A stretch of 7,511 nucleotides of DNA from Planctomycetota bacterium (GTDB lineage: Bacteria; Planctomycetota; Phycisphaerae; UBA1845). Shown here piece after piece: positions 1-4,767 of the stretch. The translations under genes and the position numbers were made by a program. The notes beneath the pieces were generated by a model. The model saw only the letters and a list, made by a program, of their open reading frames with translations, was not told where the DNA came from and made no database searches. Numbering within the stretch: position 1 is the first letter of the stretch; the number at the start of each line of letters is the position of its first letter. The stretch covers positions 1 through 7,511 of the forward strand of contig JADFIX010000153.1 in the NCBI GenBank assembly GCA_022566435.1, in the 5' to 3' direction.

Positions 1-173
1 TCGAACCGAACGTCGGAGCCAGCGGCGTTCTAATGACCAACAACATGCCAATTAACGACGAAATCGACGAAGGGGATGATACCGAAGGCTGGGTGTACAA
101 CTACGAGACCGGCGACATCATCGCCAACACCAACGACCTTGACAAGGATGGCACGCCCTACAGTTCGTACTAG
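1..173 (+). CDS. C-terminal end of a GspG-like pseudopilin / prepilin-family protein (5' partial)
   Basis: The reading frame is open from the window edge (first full codon at base 3) to TAG at 171-173 and gives the last 56 residues of a protein. The end reads GWVYNYETGDIIANTNDLD, followed by KDGTPYSSY. The pattern G-W-x-Y-N-x-x-T-G-x-I-x-A-N-T is characteristic of the C-terminal part of GspG-type pseudopilins and related planctomycete prepilin-like proteins. In that family the N-terminal methylated helix lies about 100 residues upstream, outside this window. Such proteins form the short periplasmic pseudopilus of type II secretion or related fibres. An acidic, Asp/Asn-rich loop (NDEIDEGDD) precedes the motif. 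The neighbouring genes are also pilus-type, which fits. The family call rests on the C-terminal motif alone; it could be another prepilin-like surface protein. Confidence 0.65.
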   Translation, partial: EPNVGASGVLMTNNMPINDEIDEGDDTEGWVYNYETGDIIANTNDLDKDGTPYSSY

Positions 174-417
174 GGGCGGAATGATTGCGGGCCGTCAGGC
201 GGTCAAAAACATACATTCCTCAAATAGAATTGACTTTTCGTATCGTTGGCGGCTGTTTCAAGCCAGCTCAATGTCCGATTCACATGCCGCCTACGGTTCT
301 TCCGCTCCCTACATGCGACTTACGTGGCACCTGTCAGCGACGGCAGGCAACGACCGTCCGAAAACATTCTGCCCATCGCCGTTGAGTATGATTTAGAAAA
401 AACCGAGCCTTTTTCTT
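174..417. other. Intergenic stretch without a convincing gene
   Basis: The open frames here overlap each other on both strands, have no ribosome-binding site and resemble no family. A lone TTGACT at 230-235 has no matching -10 box at 16-18 bases. The stretch ends in an A/T-rich inverted repeat (AGAAAAA near 393 with TTTTTCT near 411), which could be a weak terminator for the upstream pseudopilin gene, but the stem is all A/T and unconvincing. It appears to be spacer between the pseudopilin gene and the promoter at 418. Confidence 0.5.
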
Positions 418-445
418 TTGACATCCGTTCTGCAAATCGTATTTT
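418..445 (+). promoter_or_regulatory. Sigma70-type promoter for the riboswitch-tadG transcript
   Basis: A perfect -35 box TTGACA lies at 418-423. A 16-base spacer separates it from TATTTT at 440-445 (4 of 6 matches to TATAAT). A start site 6-8 bases further would be near 452, just before the first conserved riboswitch bases at 461. That placement, giving a leader that starts exactly at the aptamer, is the main support. Confidence 0.6.
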
Positions 446-454
446 TATTTCGAC

Positions 455-548
455 AACCGAAGGGCAAACCACTCGCAAGATTGGGACGCAAAGCGTTGAG
501 TCCGCTCTAACAACAGAGCGGATTGTCGCGCTGCCTAGGATGCCGCCC
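455..548 (+). ncRNA. Cyclic di-GMP-I riboswitch (GEMM-I aptamer)
   Basis: The conserved GEMM core is visible. GGGCAAACC is at 462-470. A stem capped by a GCAA (GNRA) tetraloop follows (469-484; CCACTC / GATTGG with one C-U mismatch). GGGACGCAAAGC is at 483-494. A perfect 8-bp hairpin, TCCGCTCT / AGAGCGGA, is at 501-508 and 515-522. The 3' element GCTGCCTAGGATGCC lies at 530-544. In this family c-di-GMP binds at the three-way junction, and the GNRA loop docks into the other arm. The aptamer begins about 10 bases after the predicted transcription start and ends about 62 bases before the tadG-like start codon, so it should act in cis on that gene. The sequence does not show whether it turns the gene on or off. 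The call comes from motif recognition; I could not run a covariance model. Confidence 0.88.
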
Positions 549-575
549 ACGCCGGCGACCTAGAAATACGAAGAA

Positions 576-610
576 GAGGCAGCTACCGGCTTGCCTCAGG
601 AGGGCGTCCT
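576..610 (+). promoter_or_regulatory. Leader hairpin abutting the ribosome-binding site (candidate expression platform)
   Basis: GAGGCA (576-581) pairs with TGCCTC (592-597) and ends one base before the Shine-Dalgarno AGGAGGG (598-604). The site itself can fold as AGGA (598-601) with TCCT (607-610), directly against the ATG at 611. No run of T follows any stem here, so translational rather than transcriptional control by the upstream aptamer is the likelier mode. This is inference from local pairing only. Confidence 0.35.
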
Positions 611-1861
611 ATGAAGCGAATTCTACCACTTCCTTTACGTCGTCGCGGCCCCAGGCGTCGCGGTGCCACCATCGTGCTCGTTGGCGCGTCTGTGCCAATG
701 TTACTAGGCTTTGCGGCACTCACGGTCGATATCGGCTATATTTCCAATCTTTGCAACGAAACGCAAATCCTCGCCGATACGGCCGCGCTGGCGGGCGCCT
801 CGGCAATTGGAGATGAGGATTCCTACGCGCCTTTCGAGAGGGCCGAACAAATCCTCACCCACAACCTGAAGTTCTTTCGCCACGGGTCGGTCGAGGATCA
901 GATCGTTGAAGTCGGTACGTGGAACGCGCTCTACGAAACCTTCACGCCCGGACCCACTGCGAGTGCCAACGCAGTCCGCGTGGTCGGCATCCGTAAGGAA
1001 GTGCCTCTTTTCTTCGCACCTATCTTCGGGTACCACACCATCAACGTCGCTCGCGAAGCCGTCGCGTTGACCCCGCGCCCTTGCCGCGGCATCTGGGGAC
1101 TTGAAGAGGTTTTCGTACCCGGCACGCCAATCACGGATAGCTACGACTCAACCGACGGACCCTATAACAATCTGACCGCCAACTCCAACGGCGATATATG
1201 CAGCGGGGGGGAGATAATCGTCGCGGGAAATACTGTGATCAACGGCGACGCCATGGCGGCTCCCGGATATCCCGTTACACAGAATGGGTCTTCGCTAGAA
1301 ATCACGGGAGCTGTAACCCACTGGTCGGGAGACCTCAATGTTCCACCCGTCGACTTCGGCGATGCCGCCGTGAACAACGACAACGCGAGCATCGGCATGA
1401 CGGATGGCGGGGTTCCAGCGCTCGACGGGGATACGCTTAAGATTCCTGCGACGGACAACCTCACTTTAGCGGCCGGGACGTATTACTTCGAATCTGTTGA
1501 ATTCGGCCGAGCAAAAGGCAATAAGCTACTAGGCTCGCTGACCCTCACCGGGCCGACAACCATCTACGTAACCGGAGATTTCAACGTTACGGCCCACGGC
1601 ATTATCAACACAACGGGCGACCCGCACGACCTGACAATCATCTCCTCCGGCGAGAAAGTTGGCATTCGAGGCGGAGTCGAGTTCTACGGCTCAATCTTCG
1701 CTCCGAACGCACGCATACATCTCGTGGGCGACGCCCATATGTACGGTGGCATCATCGGCAGAACGGTCAAGATGGCCGGTACATTCGATTTTCATGTCGA
1801 TGAGTCCCTTGACATCCATGACTTGGTGACGGTTCCCGGTGGCGCCTTCTTAGTAAAATAA
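611..1861 (+). CDS. TadG-like pilus-assembly protein with beta-rich C-terminal domain
   Basis: This 416-residue protein begins with a basic segment (RRRGPRRRGAT, 10-20) and one membrane helix (about 19-40). A typical TadE/TadG N-terminal pattern follows: AALTVDIGYISN then ADTAALAGASA (to about 65), equivalent to the A-x-x-V-D-x-G ... D-A-A-A-L-A-G-A motif of the Tad family. Residues 155-410 are rich in short beta strands and G/N/D turns (for example LTLAAGTYYFESVEF and GIRGGVEFYGSIFAPNARI). They resemble the DUF7305-like domain found in other surface and pilus-associated proteins; that domain name is from memory. TadG-type proteins are envelope anchored and assist Flp/Tad pili or act as surface adhesins. 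The start is fixed by AGGAGGG at 598-604, six bases from ATG. The gene has its own promoter and a c-di-GMP riboswitch leader. A strong hairpin begins at the stop codon, so it is probably monocistronic. Confidence 0.8.
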   Translation: MKRILPLPLRRRGPRRRGATIVLVGASVPMLLGFAALTVDIGYISNLCNETQILADTAALAGASAIGDEDSYAPFERAEQILTHNLKFFRHGSVEDQIVEVGTWNALYETFTPGPTASANAVRVVGIRKEVPLFFAPIFGYHTINVAREAVALTPRPCRGIWGLEEVFVPGTPITDSYDSTDGPYNNLTANSNGDICSGGEIIVAGNTVINGDAMAAPGYPVTQNGSSLEITGAVTHWSGDLNVPPVDFGDAAVNNDNASIGMTDGGVPALDGDTLKIPATDNLTLAAGTYYFESVEFGRAKGNKLLGSLTLTGPTTIYVTGDFNVTAHGIINTTGDPHDLTIISSGEKVGIRGGVEFYGSIFAPNARIHLVGDAHMYGGIIGRTVKMAGTFDFHVDESLDIHDLVTVPGGAFLVK

Positions 1862-1920
1862 CGAGGGGGGGCACGTACGACGCCTTCAATTATTGGCACG
1901 TACGTCGCCCTCGTTCTCTT
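1861..1920 (+). terminator. Long imperfect hairpin after the TadG-like gene, likely terminator
   Basis: ACGAGGG (1861-1867) pairs with CCCTCGT (1908-1914). Inside, CGTACG (1874-1879) pairs with CGTACG (1899-1904) and GCC (1882-1884) with GGC (1895-1897), closing an A/T loop. The hairpin starts in the TAA stop codon and is followed by TTCTCTT, which is pyrimidine-rich rather than a clean T run. Much of the stem is also a direct repeat: GGCACGTACGACGCC at 1870-1884 and GGCACGTACGTCGCC at 1895-1909 (14 of 15). Confidence 0.55.
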
Positions 1921-1927
1921 CGGCCAT

Positions 1928-1990
1928 AGGACGCACAGTGTTGTGTCCATGCGTTCACCGTGTGGATTGTCGCGCTGCCCAGGATGGGGC
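1928..1990 (+). ncRNA. Half-aptamer related to the GEMM-I riboswitch, in the flp leader
   Basis: This stretch aligns with the 3' part of the riboswitch at 484-542. GGACGCACAGTGTTGTGTCC (1929-1948) matches 484-503 at 17 of 20 positions, and 1964-1986 matches 520-542 at 22 of 23. The hairpin between them has a different sequence but keeps an 8-bp stem: TCCATGCG (1946-1953) with CGTGTGGA (1959-1966), including two G-U pairs. That is compensatory change, so pairing is conserved. The 5' half of the aptamer is not recognisable: there is no GGCAAACC and no GNRA-capped stem before 1929, and the terminator hairpin lies there instead. A GGC-TTCG-GCC stem (1988-1997) follows directly. It may be a decayed riboswitch, a rearranged one, or an RNA with a different role. 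Confidence 0.6.
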
Positions 1991-2045
1991 TTCGGCCTAC
2001 ATGCTGGAAAAGGACGGGAATCCGAGCTTCTGAGGAGGGAGTCCC

Positions 2046-2372
2046 ATGCACCGCTTTGCTGTAGGAGGACCAGGCGTTTCGCGTCGCCGAGGGAGGACTA
2101 TGAGTGTCTCGCTTCGCCGGCTCCTCCGCTCCGAGATCGGCGCGACTGCGTCCGAGTATGCGAGTCTCTTGGCGATCATCTGTATTGCAGTCATGGTTTC
2201 CGTCATGGCCGTCGGCCAGCTTGTCAGCGGCTCATTCGACCACGCCGCCAACCAGTTTGCGCAACTGGGCGCCGGTGGCGACGACGGAGGTGATGGCGGC
2301 GGTAAGGGCGGCGGAAACGGCGGCGGAAACGGTGGTGGAAACCGTGGCGGAAATGGCGGTGGCAAGGGGTGA
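2046..2372 (+). CDS. Flp-family type IVb pilin with glycine-rich repeat tail
   Basis: This is a 108-residue pilin. The prepilin site is EIG-ATASEY (30-37): a Gly followed by the E-Y pair at +5/+6 of the mature chain, the hallmark of Flp pilins cut by a TadV-type peptidase. A single hydrophobic helix follows (about 38-62, ASLLAIICIAVMVSVMAVG), as expected of the filament core. Ordinary Flp pilins end soon after the helix. This one adds GAGGDDGGDGGG and six Gly-rich tetrapeptides. I chose the start at 2046 because AGGAGGG (2033-2039) lies six bases away, the same geometry and nearly the same sequence as in front of the TadG-like gene. An in-frame ATG at 2100 (90 residues, GGGAGG only three bases away) would give a more usual 14-residue leader and cannot be excluded. 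No clear promoter is seen between the 1861-1920 hairpin and this gene. Confidence 0.8.
   Translation: MHRFAVGGPGVSRRRGRTMSVSLRRLLRSEIGATASEYASLLAIICIAVMVSVMAVGQLVSGSFDHAANQFAQLGAGGDDGGDGGGKGGGNGGGNGGGNRGGNGGGKG
2295..2366 (+). repeat. Six tandem 12-bp units coding Gly-Gly-Gly-Asn/Lys
   Basis: Six consecutive 12-base units, consensus GGCGGCGGAAAC, start at 2295, 2307, 2319, 2331, 2343 and 2355. Units two and three are identical; the others differ by one to three bases. They encode GGGK, GGGN, GGGN, GGGN, RGGN and GGGK at the pilin C-terminus. Because units are in frame, slippage would change tail length without breaking the gene. Confidence 0.9.
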
Positions 2373-2728
2373 GGATAAAGGGGTCGCTGATCTCGCCTGA
2401 ATAGCGTGCCGACAAGAGCGAGCACAGCTCGTCAATCTGCTTGCCGGTCTTGACTGATTTGACGACTTGTTAGCGCGGACCGGGGGCATCCGCCGACCGC
2501 CTAGTAGCGGCGCCTGATAACGTAAGCGTTACTCGTGCCGAACAATTCTCGTTGGCATCCAGGGTCTTTGGGTGAATGCCCACCCGATGCTCGGCTACGG
2601 ACTTGCAATCAGTCCGATCCTGGGCAGTTCTGAAGCCGTGAACGTCCAAGATAATATGTTGCATTGGACCGCCCCGCAACGGTGATCCACCTAGCGGCGG
2701 ATTCACGTAGGGCATTTCGTTCGATGTT
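2373..2728. other. Intergenic stretch with no recognisable gene
   Basis: Open frames on both strands lack ribosome-binding sites and known motifs. Small hairpins are present: CGAGC/GCTCG at 2419-2431 (loop of three) and TAACG/CGTTA at 2518-2531, neither followed by a T run. The minus strand over about 2387-2469 reads KTGKQIDELCSLL and then SARYSGEISDPF, which looks protein-like. It has a stop just upstream and runs into the antisense of the pilin repeats, so it is at most a remnant. Confidence 0.5.
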
Positions 2729-2757
2729 TTGCAAAGTGCCCGATCATTTTGTATGGT
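2729..2757 (+). promoter_or_regulatory. Candidate promoter for the DUF6600-type gene
   Basis: TTGCAA (2729-2734) and TATGGT (2752-2757) are 17 bases apart, each matching 4 of 6 consensus bases. The predicted start is near 2764. The leader would contain a 6-bp hairpin, GACGGC (2763-2768) with GCCGTC (2782-2787), before the ribosome-binding site at 2815. Confidence 0.35.
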
Positions 2758-2828
2758 CAAGTGACGGCGGTTGTTACGGAAGCCGTCCGATAAACACTAA
2801 GGCCGGTTCGATTCAGGAGGCCAGATCC

Positions 2829-3842
2829 ATGAAAGCATATGGTTCGCATCTTTTCTTGACTGCAATCGTTGCATGCTTCGCCGGTGTTGCGTCGCCGACT
2901 CGTGGAGACGACAAACGCCACGAGCTTGACATCGAATTCTTGTACGATGAACTCGCACCATACGGAGAGTGGGTGCCCATCAACGAATACGGTTGGGTCT
3001 GGACTCCGCACGCACCGCCTGGATGGCGACCCTACACGGTAGGAAACTGGACGGTTACTGATGACCACGGATGGTTCTGGGTGTCAGATTGGGATTGGGG
3101 TTGGGCACCGTTCCACTACGGCCGCTGGGTGTTGGACGACCGTCACGGTTGGGCCTGGGTTCCCGGAACCGAGTGGGGACCGGCATGGGTTGCTTGGCGT
3201 TCCGGTGGCGGGCACGTCGGCTGGGCGCCGTTACCGCCGGCCGTAGGGTGGAGCGTGGATGCCGGCCTGAATCTGAATGGCCTTGACTTGAATATCTCAA
3301 TTCACCCGTCTCACTGGTCATTTGCTGAAGAACAATTCATCCTCAGTCCTCATGTCTACGAGCATTGCGTACGCCCAACGCGAAATATCACGCTCCTCCA
3401 CAGCACCGCAAACACCACGCACTACACCGTTGTGCAAGGACGCATCGTCAACGCTGGACTCTCGGTAAAGCATATTGAACGAACGCTCGGCCGTCCTATA
3501 GTCCGCCTACACGTTGACGTTCACGCCTCGTCAACTTCGACGCGCCGCGTAGAAATCAAGGGCTCGCGAATAAACGTCTTCAAACCAATGATGGTAAGGC
3601 GTACAACCAAACGTACACCGCGAAGCGACGCTATACATCGCAACACTCACTCGTCGCATGCTCCGAACCCGGCGACAAGCTCACGGCGCAGCATCAAAGT
3701 GCACTACAAGTCCAAGGATTCTCGCGGTCATTCTAATGAGGTGCGTCGGCGGTCGAAGTTTCAGAACCGAGACCACGATGAGGGGCACAAAGAGCACAAA
3801 CGCAAGGAAGGTAAACGGCGGCGTAAGCATGGGCGCAAGTAG
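2829..3842 (+). CDS. Exported DUF6600-type aromatic-rich protein with basic C-terminal tail
   Basis: This is a 337-residue protein. An N-terminal signal peptide (about 1-25, hydrophobic LFLTAIVACFAGVA) is followed by a Trp/Tyr/Gly-dense domain at 37-136. Its repeated pattern is FLYDELAPYGEWVPINEYGW, then GWRPYTVGNW, WGWAPFHYGRW, HGWAWVPGTEWGPAWVAWR and HVGWAPLPP. This is the signature of DUF6600 proteins, exported proteins of unknown function. Residues 185-255 (NITLL, VVQGRIVNAGLSVKHIERTLGR, RINVFKP) match the usual second segment of this family. From 256 on the chain is low-complexity, rich in Arg, Lys, His and Ser, and ends KRKEGKRRRKHGRK. That strongly cationic tail could bind anionic polymers (inference). 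The start at 2829 is chosen over one at 2664 because AGGAGG (2815-2820) sits eight bases before it and the signal peptide begins there. Confidence 0.75.
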   Translation: MKAYGSHLFLTAIVACFAGVASPTRGDDKRHELDIEFLYDELAPYGEWVPINEYGWVWTPHAPPGWRPYTVGNWTVTDDHGWFWVSDWDWGWAPFHYGRWVLDDRHGWAWVPGTEWGPAWVAWRSGGGHVGWAPLPPAVGWSVDAGLNLNGLDLNISIHPSHWSFAEEQFILSPHVYEHCVRPTRNITLLHSTANTTHYTVVQGRIVNAGLSVKHIERTLGRPIVRLHVDVHASSTSTRRVEIKGSRINVFKPMMVRRTTKRTPRSDAIHRNTHSSHAPNPATSSRRSIKVHYKSKDSRGHSNEVRRRSKFQNRDHDEGHKEHKRKEGKRRRKHGRK

Positions 3843-3846
3843 CAGC

Positions 3847-3867
3847 ACGCAGCAAGCGACGCTGCGT
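3847..3867. terminator. Perfect 7-bp hairpin between convergent genes
   Basis: ACGCAGC (3847-3853) pairs perfectly with GCTGCGT (3861-3867) around a 7-base loop, five bases after the TAG of the DUF6600-type gene. It is a plausible terminator for that gene and may also stop the convergent lipoprotein transcript. The nearest T run (TTTT at about 3893) is 25 bases away, so it is not a textbook intrinsic terminator. Confidence 0.4.
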
Positions 3868-3930
3868 CATAGGTCGCCTAGACTTTTCCCAGGAAGAGCC
3901 TTCGGACCAACCCACCTTTGCCCGAAATGC

Positions 3931-4299
3931 TCACTCACAGATGAGAAATGAGTCGATGACTACCTCTTGGCACACTTCAACTACGTCGATAACGACCACA
4001 TCACAAACTTCTTCGATAATTAACTCTTCGAAGCAGACCTCGAAGCCAAAAAAATCCAGCCCACAGACTTCTATCAGCGTTTGCTCTTCAAAGCACTCTT
4101 CACCGAGAACTTCTTGCAAGAAGCACTCGGTCTGAACGATGTCCTGCTGAAAGCACGTTCCGTCGTCCGAAACGACTAGTCCATCCGTGAGAATTACTTC
4201 GAGCGAAAAGGACTCGCCGCAGCCGCTCGCCATTGCCCCGACCAGCAATCCGGAAACAAGCCCGTGAACACGACCGAATGTAGAACTTCGCCTCTTCAT
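3931..4299 (-). CDS. Small acidic lipoprotein with a cysteine every ten residues
   Basis: This is a 122-residue protein of no family I recognise. The N-terminus is MKRR, then a hydrophobic stretch (about 13-24) and MASGC, a lipobox-like end with Cys27 as the predicted lipidated residue (Ala at -3 is less common than Leu). Eight more cysteines follow at 49, 59, 69, 79, 89, 99, 110 and 121: six exactly ten apart, then two at eleven. Each repeat resembles C-F-x-x-x-I/V-x-x-E-V, alternating hydrophobic and acidic residues, so a stack of short beta strands with a line of cysteines is plausible (inference). The mature part is strongly acidic with almost no Lys or Arg. There is no good Shine-Dalgarno before the ATG; a 20-codon frame ends eight bases upstream. 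It lies 126 bases downstream of the fumC-ABM pair on the same strand and converges on the DUF6600-type gene. Confidence 0.75.
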   Translation of the reverse strand: MKRRSSTFGRVHGLVSGLLVGAMASGCGESFSLEVILTDGLVVSDDGTCFQQDIVQTECFLQEVLGEECFEEQTLIEVCGLDFFGFEVCFEELIIEEVCDVVVIDVVEVCQEVVIDSFLICE

Positions 4300-4307
4300 A
4301 ATGCGGT

Positions 4308-4370
4308 TTATCGGCGGGCAGGCGTTGTCGCTCCCGTATATTCTGTATTGCTTGTGGGTATAGGACTCAT
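4308..4370 (-). CDS. Possible 20-codon upstream ORF of the lipoprotein gene
   Basis: An ATG at 4370 (minus strand) opens a 20-residue frame, MSPIPTSNTEYTGATTPARR, ending in TAA eight bases before the lipoprotein ATG. GGAAGGAG lies upstream but with about 13 bases of spacing, longer than usual. The lipoprotein gene has no strong ribosome-binding site of its own, so translational coupling from this frame would make sense. The peptide has no known relatives that I recognise, and chance is a real alternative. Confidence 0.25.
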   Translation of the reverse strand: MSPIPTSNTEYTGATTPARR

Positions 4371-4425
4371 GTGTTGACGGTTTCTCCTTCCTCTTAGCTT
4401 GTACGGTGATGTCGAGGCGACCCGG

Positions 4426-4755
4426 TCACTCTCGATTATCGGGCTCAAGCGGATGGCCGACTACATCAAAACTCCCCACGTGAGTCTCCTTCACGGTCAA
4501 CTGTTCACATCGCTCGTCAATTTCACGGTATTTGATCGCATTTCGCCGGCTGAATTCCTCGTAGTCGGTCGCCGTTTCCCAGCGATCGATCGTCACGAAC
4601 TTGCGTGGATCGCGCGGATCGCAAAGCAACTCGACGCCCACGAAGCCCGTGCCGGTCCGAAAGAATTTCGCCCAATCGCCGTCGGCGCCGTACACCTGCT
4701 GGAACGCCTCCGCGCAGCCTTCTCGCACGACGAATTGCCAAAGAATCACGTACAT
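4426..4755 (-). CDS. Antibiotic-biosynthesis-monooxygenase (ABM) fold protein
   Basis: This 109-residue protein starts MYVILWQFVVREG, the first beta strand of the dimeric alpha/beta ferredoxin-like ABM fold. It continues with AEAFQQVYGADGDWAKFFRTGTGFVGVELL (helix and second strand, about 15-44), then KFVTIDRWETATDYEEF (52-68) and a C-terminal helix ending near residue 85. Length and pattern match single-domain ABM proteins. They include small quinol monooxygenases, haem-degrading enzymes and many members of unknown activity, so no substrate can be named. ATG at 4755 is preferred; a GTG at 4767 directly after the fumC stop would add four residues. With only 12 bases between the fumC stop and this ATG, the two genes are almost certainly co-transcribed. 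GGGGTAGG over the fumC stop could serve as ribosome-binding site. Confidence 0.75.
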   Translation of the reverse strand: MYVILWQFVVREGCAEAFQQVYGADGDWAKFFRTGTGFVGVELLCDPRDPRKFVTIDRWETATDYEEFSRRNAIKYREIDERCEQLTVKETHVGSFDVVGHPLEPDNRE

Positions 4756-4767
4756 GGAGCTACACAC

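Noticed and set aside
2387..2469. Minus-strand protein-like stretch (KTGKQIDELCSLL and SARYSGEISDPF)
   Set aside because: There is a stop just upstream and no start, and the frame continues into the antisense of the pilin's Gly-rich repeats. It could be a gene remnant but there is not enough to call one.
2470..2760. A 96-codon minus-strand frame containing TDCKSVAEHRVG, a string that often arises from translating a tRNA gene
   Set aside because: I tested the underlying sequence as a tRNA. The possible anticodon hairpin (GGACT/AGTCC with a 7-base loop) lacks U at position 33, there is no T-loop consensus, and no 7-bp acceptor stem closes it. The frame also lacks a ribosome-binding site.
2664..2828. 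N-terminal extension of the DUF6600-type protein to an upstream ATG at 2664
   Set aside because: The extension has no ribosome-binding site and would bury the signal peptide; AGGAGG at 2815-2820 clearly serves the ATG at 2829.
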